Origin: a virus
Virus record (IMG/VR): IMGVR_UViG_3300025151_006410
Coordinates: 1-64,000 of that record
Strand: one strand, 5' to 3'
Length of the DNA stretch: 64,000 nucleotides
In this document: positions 9,069 through 17,000 of the stretch, piece by piece
Position numbering within the stretch: position 1 is the first letter of the stretch
How the letters are laid out: every line of letters begins with the position of its first letter
Notes under the pieces: generated by a model
What the model saw: the letters and a program-made list of their open reading frames with translations, nothing else
Told to the model about the DNA's origin: nothing
Database searches by the model: none
Translations under genes and position numbers: made by a program

Positions 9069-10155
9069 TATCCATACTAGCGATTACATACTTGCCAAAC
9101 TTTTCATGGAATTTATTGAATGATTTAAGTTTGGTTGGCTTCATAGGCAGTTTATAAGTTGCTAAAGCAATCTTGGCTCCCATTACAGTAAGTTCTGTAT
9201 CGAAGTTTTCCATCATAAAGTTTAAAAAACAGTCTGCTTTAGAATCAAAGTTTTTGTCTTTTTTATCTGCAAATTCTTTTAATTCATAACACATACTTAC
9301 AGCCAATGAATATTGTCCACTTACTTCTGTTTTCTTAGGCATGGTTTTTACTTTGCCTGATAAGATGTCTGTTGGGTTTGGAAGGTCAGCGGCAATTTTA
9401 CGATGAGCCATAAACTTGATAGCTAGACCTTCCCCAACAGCACCTGCGATTAGATCAGTAAGCACACTTTCTGGCAGGTGTTCGGTTAATAGTTGACTTA
9501 CAAATGACCAGCTTCTTGGAGTAGCAAATGCCTTCGAAGAACCTTTAGGATCAAAGTCATATAAATCTTGTTTTGCAAATGAAATGTAACCAACAACGTC
9601 TGCATGAGTATTATTTTTTGTTGCCCATACTAGCCAATCATCAAAATCAACTTTCATTTCTAAATGCACAAATCTATTGCTAAGTGGAGCCGGCATTCTA
9701 AATGTCACGCCTCTATCTGTTTCTCTGTTACCAGCGGCTACAATAGACACACCTTCTGGTAATTCATAAGCACCAACTCTTCTGTTAAGAATTAATTGAT
9801 ACGCCGCCGCCTGCACAGCCGGAGGAGCCGCGTTGATTTCATCTAAGAAAAGTATTGCTGTACTCTTTGGATCTTTTGGTAATTCTATAGGTGGTGCCCA
9901 CTCCATAGAGTTTGATTTTGAATTGTAAAAAGGAATACCTTTTATGTCAGTAGGTTCCCATAATGGAAGTCTAATGTCAATCACTTCACGTGAATCTTCG
10001 TCTCCAATCTGTTTAACAATGTCCGATTTACCAATACCTGGTGCACCCCATATCATTACGGGTCTCTTGATATCGATACAATGTTTAAGTGCAATAGTAG
10101 CCTGACTTGGCCCTATTTGTCTGGTAGTTTCTATAGTTTGTTTTTCTTTACTCAT
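9061..10155 (-). CDS. MoxR-like AAA+ ATPase
   Basis: A 364-residue AAA+ ATPase. Walker A is GAPGIGKSD (37-45), Walker B is FLDEINAAPP, and sensor 1 is VAAGNRETDRG, followed by an arginine-finger region (MPAPLSNRFVHL). The pattern is that of the MoxR/RavA family, which works with VWA-domain partners to remodel protein complexes or insert metals; the partner gene follows immediately. The start is preceded by AAGGAG, and a near-perfect sigma70 promoter lies 36 bases further upstream, implying strong early expression. Confidence 0.88.
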   Translation of the reverse strand: MSKEKQTIETTRQIGPSQATIALKHCIDIKRPVMIWGAPGIGKSDIVKQIGDEDSREVIDIRLPLWEPTDIKGIPFYNSKSNSMEWAPPIELPKDPKSTAILFLDEINAAPPAVQAAAYQLILNRRVGAYELPEGVSIVAAGNRETDRGVTFRMPAPLSNRFVHLEMKVDFDDWLVWATKNNTHADVVGYISFAKQDLYDFDPKGSSKAFATPRSWSFVSQLLTEHLPESVLTDLIAGAVGEGLAIKFMAHRKIAADLPNPTDILSGKVKTMPKKTEVSGQYSLAVSMCYELKEFADKKDKNFDSKADCFLNFMMENFDTELTVMGAKIALATYKLPMKPTKLKSFNKFHEKFGKYVIASMDNA

Positions 10156-10190
10156 CTAGTGTGCTCCTTATTGCTTCATCTATAGTAACT

Positions 10191-10218
10191 ATTATAATAC
10201 CAAACAATATAGTGTCAA
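10191..10218 (-). promoter_or_regulatory. Near-consensus sigma70 promoter for the MoxR/VWA operon
   Basis: Minus strand TTGACA (10213-10218), 16 bp spacer, TATAAT (10191-10196). Both hexamers match the consensus exactly. The leader of about 30 nt carries an AAGGAG ribosome-binding site before the ATG at 10155. Confidence 0.8.
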
Positions 10219-10234
10219 CCGACTAAAATCCGCA

Positions 10235-10318
10235 GATTTGCGTAATATTTGCAAAAAAATCATTGCATATTTGCGTCTGTGCTTCGTTTTAGCTACCGGG
10301 CTTGGTGTTTGTACCCGG
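10235..10318. repeat. Short ATTTGC repeats and GC-rich hairpin upstream of early promoter
   Basis: The 173-base gap 10156-10328 holds the promoter above and, farther upstream, three near-copies of ATTTGC(G) on the + strand at about 10235-10242, 10246-10252 and 10268-10275. A GC-rich inverted repeat follows: CCGGG (10296-10300) against CCCGG (10314-10318). This is conspicuous in AT-rich DNA. The hairpin lies after the end of the 10329 gene and could terminate its transcript, though it lacks a U-run. The repeats could be regulator sites. Both readings are inference. Confidence 0.4.
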
Positions 10319-10328
10319 GCAAAATCAC

Positions 10329-10676
10329 CTATAAATTGAAGTTTTCCACATCACCATCTAGTAGGTGTAAAATCATGGCAGGCTTCTCAGCGAACAGAAT
10401 TGCATACATTGTTCTGGGTGAAATGTAGTATGGGCAAGTGCATGATCTGTCTAGATTAATGATTGCTCGCATGGTTAGTTTTTTTTGTAGTTTAATTTTA
10501 TAACTTTTGATTCCAGCTTGTTTAAGCAGTTTTGAGCCTTTTGCTGTCAGTTGAAATCTTGCATCATCCCGTGTGAAAGATCTAAACATCAATCTCACTG
10601 TTTGATCATCATCTAAATCTAAATGACACTTGGTTTTTACTAATTTTGCTAAGTTGGATTTAGTTAATTTCATCAT
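10329..10676 (-). CDS. Unknown basic protein
   Basis: A 115-residue basic protein with no domain I recognise. It has a central LTAKGSKLLKQAGIKSYKI segment and a pair of cysteines (CTCPYYI). It overlaps the upstream gene by 17 bp, so it belongs to the 10956 operon. Last gene before the 173-base regulatory gap. Confidence 0.55.
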   Translation of the reverse strand: MMKLTKSNLAKLVKTKCHLDLDDDQTVRLMFRSFTRDDARFQLTAKGSKLLKQAGIKSYKIKLQKKLTMRAIINLDRSCTCPYYISPRTMYAILFAEKPAMILHLLDGDVENFNL

Positions 10677-10956
10677 TTAACAACTTGCCTTCACTGAGTT
10701 CGTAAACTTGAAAGTCATTAGACTTGAACATTGCATTTAGTTTCAATGCAAGGTTGTGTGCATGACCTGGATTTGAAAAAGAACACTTCTTATATTTTGG
10801 TCCAGGATAGTTGGAAATGATAGATGATGATTTTAGATTGATTGGTTTTCCTTGATAAAAAACTGCATAGATGGCTGACGCTTCAAGTACTTCTTCCATC
10901 TTATAGTTTTTCTTGTTACTGTGTTGTAACAAAGTTCGTGGTTTTGGTCTACTCAT
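10660..10956 (-). CDS. Conserved T4-like phage protein, unknown function
   Basis: A 98-residue protein beginning MSRPKPRTLLQH with a conserved-looking core (EASAIYAVFYQGKPINL, GPKYKKCSFSNPGHAHNLA). I recognise this family from marine T4-like phages but know no function. A late-type promoter (GATAAATA) lies 8 bases before the ATG. Confidence 0.65.
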   Translation of the reverse strand: MSRPKPRTLLQHSNKKNYKMEEVLEASAIYAVFYQGKPINLKSSSIISNYPGPKYKKCSFSNPGHAHNLALKLNAMFKSNDFQVYELSEGKLLNDEIN

Positions 10957-10964
10957 TATATGAG

Positions 10965-10972
10965 TATTTATC
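10965..10972 (-). promoter_or_regulatory. Late-type promoter GATAAATA
   Basis: Minus strand GATAAATA, 8 nt before the ATG at 10956, matching the NNTAAATA late-promoter class seen repeatedly in this window. Confidence 0.45.
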
Positions 10973-10989
10973 GGTGTAATATTGAGGAT

Positions 10990-11211
10990 TTAGTCTTGTA
11001 GAGCAGTTTTAAGCTGTTCGTAGCCACCTATAAGTTTGCCGTCAAGTATAATTTGTGGCACAGTCATTGCCCCTGGAGCAGATTCTAATAGTTGTTCTTT
11101 TGTCCATCCATTTCCAAGTTTTCTTTCTTCGAATTCTATACCTTTCATTTTTAAAAGGCTTTTTGCCATGTCACAAAATGGACACATTGGCTTACTCCAT
11201 ACAATGTTCAT
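10990..11211 (-). CDS. Glutaredoxin
   Basis: A 73-residue glutaredoxin with the redox motif CPFC at residues 10-13, TVPQI (cis-proline loop) and the GGYEQL C-terminal glutathione-binding motif. It would reduce disulphides using glutathione and, in T4-like phages, commonly supplies electrons to ribonucleotide reductase (compare T4 NrdC). The length is normal for a short phage glutaredoxin. A purine-rich ribosome-binding region (GGAAGGAAGGAAAT) precedes the start. Confidence 0.9.
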   Translation of the reverse strand: MNIVWSKPMCPFCDMAKSLLKMKGIEFEERKLGNGWTKEQLLESAPGAMTVPQIILDGKLIGGYEQLKTALQD

Positions 11212-11247
11212 TTCTTATTTCCTTCCTTCCATATTTACCAAAAATTT

Positions 11248-11778
11248 TTATGCTCTTTCAGACTTCAACCAAATGCTGTGTAAGGTCTTTGCCCAGCTAA
11301 GATCCGCCACAGGAAAAGTTTTTTTGACGTCTTCTAAGAAAGAATCATGGTATATGTTTTTGATATCAAACCTATTTTTAAATACTTGATGATCTTGCCA
11401 TGCTTTAAAATCATCAACAATGGTATGTTTTTTGTTTAAGTTTAAATCTGCTTTGACGTGTTCAACACTGTCATATTCGTTCCTTATCCAAAATCGTTCT
11501 GCAAACACTTTAAGCATTTTTTCATCTGAGCAGTAAAGTTGTATTACTTGGTCTGGATTTATTTGCTTACAAAAATCAGTATCATGTGAAAGAGTGTATC
11601 CGGTCATTTTACTGAAGTACTCGTGTTTTTCTTTTTCTGAAAAATTATAAAACTTTTTCATCACTGTGCGATCTTTTACTTGTGAGAACGGATAGATGCT
11701 TCTTAGATATTGTTTATCAAGCATACACAAAATTAGGTCCCCACACATTCCCCCTCTAAATAATATTACTTTGTGCAT
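11248..11778 (-). CDS. Sulfotransferase-like 'GG-DLI' phage protein, unknown
   Basis: A 176-residue protein starting MHKVILFRGGMCGDLILCML, which looks like a degenerate nucleotide-binding loop after a first beta-strand, and ending TLHSIWLKSE. The two tandem proteins at 33311-34620 show the same start (PLSGGNLIAQIL) and end (DIHNAWLDS, NIYNAWRKA), so I regard all three as paralogues. The fold resembles sulfotransferase-like P-loop proteins, but PAPS-binding residues are not clear. Overlaps the upstream gene by 13 bp. Confidence 0.5.
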   Translation of the reverse strand: MHKVILFRGGMCGDLILCMLDKQYLRSIYPFSQVKDRTVMKKFYNFSEKEKHEYFSKMTGYTLSHDTDFCKQINPDQVIQLYCSDEKMLKVFAERFWIRNEYDSVEHVKADLNLNKKHTIVDDFKAWQDHQVFKNRFDIKNIYHDSFLEDVKKTFPVADLSWAKTLHSIWLKSERA

Positions 11779-12413
11779 TTAAAAAGATATTTGATGTTTC
11801 CATTTGTGGTATCTGGATTTTCGTTTCCGTCACCATCTGCAAAATCCATTTGTGATTCTAAACAACTAAAACCTAAACTTTCGATTTGTTTGGCAAGATC
11901 AATAAACATTTCATAGTGATTAATTTTCAGCCTATTCCACGGAGTAAATTGTGTGTCACGCATTGAGTAAAAAAATAAACAATTATTTTTCATTGATTCT
12001 CTATATGCAGTAATGTGTTTACACAGCCCATCTGCGTCAGTCCATAGATCTGATCTATTGTTTGTCACAATAAAATTATCAAATCTATCTTGGAACATGT
12101 TTCCTATCTTATCACGTGAGTCTACAATAACTGCTTTAGGATAAAACTTTTTTACTATTTCATCTTGTTCGATCACAGTTAAATTATCAACGCAGTCTTC
12201 TAGGAAATATCCAGCACTGCCAAATATTGCAGTTTGACCTTTTTGCAATTTTTTTAAGATATAATCATCATACTCGGTAATGTATGTATGTTGAGATTTT
12301 CTAGATTTTAGCCACAATTCATGTTTTATTTTGCCTGTTCTGTATCTAAGATAAGCAGTCCTTTGATCCATAGACTTTCTTTTCAGCTCGTTTTGGTGTT
12401 TTACGATTTTCAT
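11766..12413 (-). CDS. Unknown protein, possible methyltransferase-like fold
   Basis: A 215-residue protein. After a basic N-terminus the segment AIFGSAGYFLEDCVDNLTVIEQ looks like the first strand, glycine loop and acidic second strand of a Rossmann-type SAM-binding domain, and CLFFYSMRDTQFTPW a later strand. A catalytic motif is not identifiable. Overlaps its upstream neighbour by 4 bp (ATGA). Possibly related to the 12410-12931 product. Confidence 0.4.
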   Translation of the reverse strand: MKIVKHQNELKRKSMDQRTAYLRYRTGKIKHELWLKSRKSQHTYITEYDDYILKKLQKGQTAIFGSAGYFLEDCVDNLTVIEQDEIVKKFYPKAVIVDSRDKIGNMFQDRFDNFIVTNNRSDLWTDADGLCKHITAYRESMKNNCLFFYSMRDTQFTPWNRLKINHYEMFIDLAKQIESLGFSCLESQMDFADGDGNENPDTTNGNIKYLFKCTK

Positions 12414-12931
12414 TTTTTTGATATATAAAATTTTTGATCAGGAATAACCCAAGTAAAATAAGATCCGTCGTCTACAAACCTTTCGCTGTAGTTTATTATC
12501 TTAGCATCTAAGGACTTTTCGAGCCATACTTGTATTGCAGATTCGTAGTCATCAGGTAATGTAGAATCAACTTCTGTTCCTGTGATGTTTAAGTAGTGCC
12601 TATTTAGGCATAAGAAAACATTGTCACACTGCTCTAATAATTCATTTATATTTTCTATTATTATTTTACATGTTGATCTGCTAAACTTTTGATCTGTGAT
12701 AAGCACAAGATCTGCGTTGTCAACACTGGACACTGTGTCAAAGTTAAAATCTATGTAATTGTCTTTAACATGGAATACGTTTTTGAATCCTTTATCAAAA
12801 ATAAACTTTTCTATTTTTATCTTTTCATATAGATCATAGGTTTCTGTAAAGAAGGATTTTTGTAATCTGTTCCAATTTTTGTGCCATTTATAAAGATTCT
12901 GAGAAGTTATAACTTTATTTTTCATCGCCAA
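12410..12931 (-). CDS. Unknown protein
   Basis: A 173-residue protein with alternating hydrophobic strands (NADLVLITDQKF, CDNVFLCLNRHYLN) suggestive of an alpha/beta fold. No motif recognised. Coupled to both neighbours by overlaps. Confidence 0.45.
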   Translation of the reverse strand: MAMKNKVITSQNLYKWHKNWNRLQKSFFTETYDLYEKIKIEKFIFDKGFKNVFHVKDNYIDFNFDTVSSVDNADLVLITDQKFSRSTCKIIIENINELLEQCDNVFLCLNRHYLNITGTEVDSTLPDDYESAIQVWLEKSLDAKIINYSERFVDDGSYFTWVIPDQKFYISKK

Positions 12932-13148
12932 ACATCCCTCCGTCCATGCTTACATCATTTACAGAACTAGATTCTATTTTCCTGCTTTGTATTTCAGCAT
13001 AGTGGATTAAGATTGTTGTGAGCGAATTACGTACACGTTTGGCCAATTCAACATCAATTTTTACTTCACGTTGTCTAGCGTTATCTGCCTTGTTTATTAT
13101 CTCAATGAAGTTTTTTAGATGTAGTGTATCGTCAACTTTTGTGGACAT
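12915..13148 (-). CDS. Conserved small phage protein
   Basis: A 77-residue protein if the ATG at 13148 (MSTKVDDTLHLKNF) is used; an in-frame ATG at 13175 would add nine residues that look unconserved and deepen the overlap with the upstream gene. Helical, charged, ending in an acidic Gly/Met tail. I recall similar 'DDTLHLKNFIEII' proteins in T4-like marine phages. Function unknown. Confidence 0.6.
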   Translation of the reverse strand: MSTKVDDTLHLKNFIEIINKADNARQREVKIDVELAKRVRNSLTTILIHYAEIQSRKIESSSVNDVSMDGGMFGDEK

Positions 13149-13638
13149 TTGAAAAAGCCTGTCTTTGTTCAACAACTGTTTTGAACGGTCCTTTGTATTC
13201 GTTGTTGCTTAATGTTTTTAATTTTGGACAAAATCCTTTCACCCAACCTTTTGGAAAATGTACTATATAATAACCAGCCGCATACATGTTATTTGAATTT
13301 GGTGATTTTGCATACAGTGGAATTTTGTGTTTAACATCAAGCACAGGATTGTAAGGAATATGTTTTGTTGGATAATCATATATTTCTTTTTTAACCCCTG
13401 GCTTGTCAACAACCTCGACAAGGTCTCTACCGAATAATTCAAAATGTGATCCTATTTCTTTTTTGGTCATTGTGGCCACAGATGAATCTGTTCCTGTGAT
13501 TATAAAATTGTTATCGTCGTGTCTTTGTATGGTGCCAATTCTCACACCATTCTGCTCTATGATCCAAAAACGATCAGGCAGTAATTGCTTGGTCTTGATC
13601 GAATCTTGCGTTGAAAGGTTCTGCATAAAACTTAACAT
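13132..13638 (-). CDS. Conserved T4-like marine phage protein
   Basis: A 168-residue protein. The ATG at 13638 is chosen because AAGGA lies nine bases upstream; a GTG six bases earlier and an ATG twelve bases later also exist. Conserved features I recognise from related phages are LPDRFWIIEQNG near the N-terminus, YDYPTKHIPYNP in the middle and AAGYYIVHFPKGWVKGFCPK near the C-terminus. No known domain. It overlaps the RNase H gene by about 65 bp, which is long and implies coupled translation. Confidence 0.65.
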   Translation of the reverse strand: MLSFMQNLSTQDSIKTKQLLPDRFWIIEQNGVRIGTIQRHDDNNFIITGTDSSVATMTKKEIGSHFELFGRDLVEVVDKPGVKKEIYDYPTKHIPYNPVLDVKHKIPLYAKSPNSNNMYAAGYYIVHFPKGWVKGFCPKLKTLSNNEYKGPFKTVVEQRQAFSNVHKS

Positions 13639-14584
13639 TGTCACTTATCCTTACTAAATCGTGTTTACTACAAAATTTTAACAGATACACACCGACGTTG
13701 CTAATTGCTTTGCTTGTGTTTTTAGCAATATCAATAGTTTCTGTTATTTTCATTTTAACTTCATTTGGTTGCATGGTCAAGTCAATTAATTGTTGATTCC
13801 TAGCATATTCGTCTTTGACTATACGTTCAACCCCATTATGATCTACCCATCTACTTAACATTATATTGTTCCATACAAAGCCTTGATTGTTTCTGTCTGC
13901 ATATGCTTCTAACAGTTTGTTTTTACGCACTTTAGGAAAAGCAGAAAAAACATTGTCCGCTGAATCGCCACGCATACATTTTTCAAACAGCAACCATTTA
14001 GGATCCGGTGCCACTTTAGGTTCTTTAGTTTTCTTATCGATAATTGGTTCATCTTTTTCATCAAAAAATCCGTTAGTGTTTGCATATACATCTGTTATTC
14101 CATTGTATTGTGATACATTTTCAGACAGCAATTGATAAAAATCTGTATCAGAGCTTACTATAATGTGTTTATCTTCCGGATGTTTTTGTGTCCATCCTGC
14201 AATTAAATCATCTGCTTCTAGTTCGCTATGCTGTAATACTGTACAATTTGTTTTGGTGGTTACAAAGTTTTTGAATTCGTCAAACGTTTCCCAGAACAAT
14301 TTATCAGCATCCTGTTCAGCTTGTGTCATAGCGTCTCTGGTCAGCTTTCTATTTGCTTTGTATGGCGTGTAAAAATCTTTACGCCATGATCTACCTTCGA
14401 AACAAAACACAACATGATCTGCTTTGAAACGTTCATAGCATTTTTTTACAGAGTTCATGCAAATGTGCAGTGCTAATCCTAGCTTTGTTTCTACATCATC
14501 ACCACGTACAACATGCCTTGCACGGAAGAATGTGTTTGCAGTATCAAAAATTAAAAATGTCTTAGGAGATTTCTGTTTTTCCAT
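13574..14584 (-). CDS. rnh: RNase H / 5'-3' exonuclease (FEN-1 family)
   Basis: A flap-endonuclease-family 5' nuclease like T4 RNase H, which removes RNA primers from lagging-strand fragments. The N-terminal metal aspartate in LIFDTANTFFRA (about D14), basic clamp region (RKDFYTPYKANRK), HSELEADDLIAGW and SSDTDFYQLL are typical acidic active-site motifs. About 336 residues from the ATG at 14584, which has a GAAGAG ribosome-binding site; an upstream in-frame ATG at 14617 gives 347 residues. Confidence 0.88.
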   Translation of the reverse strand: MEKQKSPKTFLIFDTANTFFRARHVVRGDDVETKLGLALHICMNSVKKCYERFKADHVVFCFEGRSWRKDFYTPYKANRKLTRDAMTQAEQDADKLFWETFDEFKNFVTTKTNCTVLQHSELEADDLIAGWTQKHPEDKHIIVSSDTDFYQLLSENVSQYNGITDVYANTNGFFDEKDEPIIDKKTKEPKVAPDPKWLLFEKCMRGDSADNVFSAFPKVRKNKLLEAYADRNNQGFVWNNIMLSRWVDHNGVERIVKDEYARNQQLIDLTMQPNEVKMKITETIDIAKNTSKAISNVGVYLLKFCSKHDLVRISDNVKFYAEPFNARFDQDQAITA

Positions 14585-14924
14585 CATCTCTTCTATTTTG
14601 TGATACAAGTGAATCATTAGTTGTATTCGACGGCATCATACTTTGGCCTTCTTCTGCTATGGTGTTGCATAAAACACTAAACCAATGATCAACTATCTCT
14701 TCATCAGAATTACCAGAAAATCCGTTGTCCTTTAAGTTTTTGACAAAATGCTTATTCCAATCAAGTTCAAAATATCCATACTTGGGATTTTTTGGATCCA
14801 CATTAGTGTCAATTACTTTAATGTAAGGTTCACCTTTTCTAGTGGCTATTTCTTTGTCTGTTTCTTTAGTTGTTGTTTTTTCCTTCTTAGGACTTTGAAA
14901 CATATTTTTAAGTTTGTTTAACAT
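14562..14924 (-). CDS. Conserved T4-like phage protein
   Basis: A 120-residue protein with a Lys-rich N-terminus and a conserved core, KEIATRKGEPYIKV and YGYFELDWNKHFVKNL, that I recognise from marine T4-like phages. The C-terminus is polar and poorly ordered. Function unknown. An extended -10 element (TGCTATAAT) lies seven bases before the ATG. Confidence 0.65.
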   Translation of the reverse strand: MLNKLKNMFQSPKKEKTTTKETDKEIATRKGEPYIKVIDTNVDPKNPKYGYFELDWNKHFVKNLKDNGFSGNSDEEIVDHWFSVLCNTIAEEGQSMMPSNTTNDSLVSQNRRDDGKTEIS

Positions 14925-14931
14925 AGCTTCT

Positions 14932-14940
14932 ATTATAGCA
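14932..14940 (-). promoter_or_regulatory. Extended -10 promoter element
   Basis: Minus strand TGCTATAAT, a TGn-extended -10, seven bases before the ATG at 14924. No -35 consensus at the right distance, so it could be an activator-dependent middle promoter. Confidence 0.45.
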
Positions 14941-15259
14941 CCTTTCTTATCTTATTATAATCGGATTCTGACATTTTGTCACCCTGTTTTGTAACATCTT
15001 TTGGCAATCCTGTGTTTGTGTATTGTGTATCTTGTGGCACAGTATTGTGCAAATCTGCGGTATACACATCAGCTCTGCGTAGTTTATTCATTATGTAGTT
15101 TACTACGGTTGAGATTAAAAAATATGACAGTGCTAGCAAACACACCACAAACAGTACAATAGTTTTTATTACTTTCGCTCCTACTTCATAAAATTTGGTT
15201 TGTGAAAATTGCCAAGCAACATTTTCAGCTTGAAACCACATCTCAACAAGTTTTTTCAT
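14933..15259 (-). CDS. Single-pass membrane protein
   Basis: A 108-residue protein with one clear transmembrane helix (IVLFVVCLLALSYFLI, about residues 34-50), flanked by an amphipathic N-terminal helix and a hydrophilic C-terminal tail ending in MSESDYNKIRKVL. No family recognised. Its start abuts the stop of the upstream basic protein. Confidence 0.55.
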   Translation of the reverse strand: MKKLVEMWFQAENVAWQFSQTKFYEVGAKVIKTIVLFVVCLLALSYFLISTVVNYIMNKLRRADVYTADLHNTVPQDTQYTNTGLPKDVTKQGDKMSESDYNKIRKVL

Positions 15260-15456
15260 TATTTGCTTTTACCTGGTCGGTTAGTTCTATAGTCAATTTT
15301 ACCTTTACGTTTAGACACATGTTTCCTTTTTCTTTTGAGTCTTCTCTGTATTGTAACTACTTTTCTTTCTATCATTTCTGGTGTCTCAGGAAAAGGTATA
15401 ATTTTTGGATCAACAAAACTGTTAATTTTCCTTTTAAGCCACTCTATGTACTTCAT
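15259..15456 (-). CDS. Small highly basic protein
   Basis: A 65-residue protein starting at the ATG in a TAATG overlap with the 53-residue ORF upstream (an in-frame ATG at 15468 is less likely). It has a helical N-terminus, a Pro-rich IIPFPETPEM, then a strongly basic tail (RRLKRKRKHVSKRKGK). Probably nucleic-acid or membrane associated; function unknown. Confidence 0.55.
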   Translation of the reverse strand: MKYIEWLKRKINSFVDPKIIPFPETPEMIERKVVTIQRRLKRKRKHVSKRKGKIDYRTNRPGKSK

Positions 15457-15617
15457 TAAACATCCCATCCATATTTTGGCTTGTATTTCTTTTTTGCATA
15501 CTGTTTCAATCTAGTTCCAGCTTTTTTATATGATTTCATTGCTCTATTGTCTTCTGCTTTTTGCTTTTTTGCATTTGCTTTGATAAGTTTATCAGCTTTT
15601 CCTTTAAGCCCTAACAT
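15456..15617 (-). CDS. 53-residue Lys-rich protein
   Basis: A short ORF locked between neighbours by two TAATG overlaps: its ATG overlaps the queE stop and its own stop overlaps the next ATG. The product is Lys/Ala-rich and helical, ending YKPKYGWDV. The double overlap is strong evidence that it is translated. Function unknown. Confidence 0.6.
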   Translation of the reverse strand: MLGLKGKADKLIKANAKKQKAEDNRAMKSYKKAGTRLKQYAKKKYKPKYGWDV

Positions 15618-16513
15618 TATGTTCCTATTGCATTGCCAAACAGATACACATGTACTCTTGCCGCCACATTGTAACCTCTTCTAAATGCTTTTCTTGCCAC
15701 TTCTCCTGCTGTGTCAGATTGTTCTTCTTCTCTCGCACCCACAGGCATTATCCACACAGGATAGTCAACGCCAGCATCTCTAAATTTTTTCACAGTCATT
15801 TCTAGTTCTTCCCACTGTTCATCTTTGTGGCCAACAACAAATTTTAATTGTCCTTTTTTGGATAGCTCATAATATTCTGCAACATTATCAGGCTTGATAG
15901 CTTTTTCAGTTTTTTCTCCTGCCACTGTCCACAGTTTAGGACTAACACTAAAAAATACTTCTGTGTTATGACTGCTTACCCAATCTTTAAAGTCTGGTCT
16001 CAGTATTTGTGTTCCGTTAGTTTCAAACGTCATCGATTCAGGCAAATTGTTTTGACGTTTGAGCTCGTCATATATTCCAACCACTGCTTGTTGTCCTGTA
16101 ACCATTAATGGTTCTCCACCAGTAAAACACAAATGTTGTTTTTGTTTAGATGTTGGATGCAAAAATAAACCATCCGGATTATCATCTGTTCTTAAACAAT
16201 CAATCAGTTTGTGTGCTAACACAGTAGGGGTTTCTTGCCCCATTAAATGTTTATATTTTTTAGACCATGTGTAAGATGAATCACACCCTTTGTCCCAAAC
16301 TGGTAAATCTTCGACTCGTTTTACTTGTGATACATCATATGATGCATATGGTAATTCCCATGATGATGGATCAGTTGGATTCAGTTGTCCAAATCCATCA
16401 CATTGTAAATTACATAAAAAGAATCTTAGCCATGCAGTTGGAACGCCAGTATAGTGGCCTTCTCCTTGTATAGAATAAAATATTTCTGAATAATAGTATT
16501 TTTTCTCAACCAT
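15617..16513 (-). CDS. queE: 7-carboxy-7-deazaguanine synthase (QueE), split cysteine motif
   Basis: Radical SAM enzyme that converts 6-carboxytetrahydropterin to 7-carboxy-7-deazaguanine, the core step in preQ0-type base synthesis. Visible are EIFYSIQGEGHYTGVPTAW (QueE N-terminus), CNLQC (C34, C38), CDSSYTW (C77) and CFTGGEPLM (SAM-binding GGE). In ordinary QueE the third cluster cysteine follows the second by two residues (CDTxYTW); here 38 residues separate C38 and C77, an insertion inside the cluster loop. 298 residues versus about 220-240 usual. Part of the dpdA operon, next to PRTase and GMP reductase genes. Confidence 0.88.
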   Translation of the reverse strand: MVEKKYYYSEIFYSIQGEGHYTGVPTAWLRFFLCNLQCDGFGQLNPTDPSSWELPYASYDVSQVKRVEDLPVWDKGCDSSYTWSKKYKHLMGQETPTVLAHKLIDCLRTDDNPDGLFLHPTSKQKQHLCFTGGEPLMVTGQQAVVGIYDELKRQNNLPESMTFETNGTQILRPDFKDWVSSHNTEVFFSVSPKLWTVAGEKTEKAIKPDNVAEYYELSKKGQLKFVVGHKDEQWEELEMTVKKFRDAGVDYPVWIMPVGAREEEQSDTAGEVARKAFRRGYNVAARVHVYLFGNAIGT

Positions 16514-16529
16514 GTGCTATTAGTATATA

Positions 16530-17000
16530 CTATTTAGAAGATTTGTCTACTTCCCATGGATACACAATCCAACTTGGATCTTTGGATTTATCTATAGTTA
16601 CAGCAGAATAATCAACGTCAAAACTTGATGGTATATTATCATGTATTACAGCAAAATCAACATCGTTATCATGTTTAGTAAACTGTTCTTTTAGATATTC
16701 AAACGTTTTACCAGTATCATTAATGTCGTCGACACACAGGTACTTCATTGGTTTTAGATTCAGTTGTGAAGGCAAAATTTTTGTTTTAACATCTGCATGA
16801 TCTCTAAATGAACACTTTACACTATACAATGGTATTTTCATTTTATGTGAAAGTATTACAGCAGGAATGAGACCTCCACGTTCTACACCTATAATTGCAT
16901 CATAATCATATGGCATTGATTCACATTGTATTGATATATCGTTAGTCCAGTCGTGTACTTGTTCCCAAGTAATGTAGATTTTATTTGGTGTATTGTTCAT
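16530..17000 (-). CDS. Purine-type phosphoribosyltransferase
   Basis: A 156-residue type I phosphoribosyltransferase. The PRPP-binding motif is YLCVDDINDTGKTF (88-100), and an upstream IIGVERGGLIPAVIL is typical of xanthine-guanine/hypoxanthine PRTases. It would make GMP, XMP or IMP from free base and PRPP. It overlaps the start-proximal end of guaC by 20 bp, so the two are probably co-translated, linking purine salvage to the deazaguanine pathway. Base specificity cannot be told. Confidence 0.82.
   Translation of the reverse strand: MNNTPNKIYITWEQVHDWTNDISIQCESMPYDYDAIIGVERGGLIPAVILSHKMKIPLYSVKCSFRDHADVKTKILPSQLNLKPMKYLCVDDINDTGKTFEYLKEQFTKHDNDVDFAVIHDNIPSSFDVDYSAVTIDKSKDPSWIVYPWEVDKSSK

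Noticed and set aside
10296-10318. GC-rich inverted repeat as a rho-independent terminator
   Set aside because: The stem is not followed by a U-run on either strand, so it is listed only as an inverted repeat of unclear role.
16514-16529. A TAGTATATACTA palindrome before queE as a promoter or operator
   Set aside because: No -35 element at the right distance and no second copy; too short to support.
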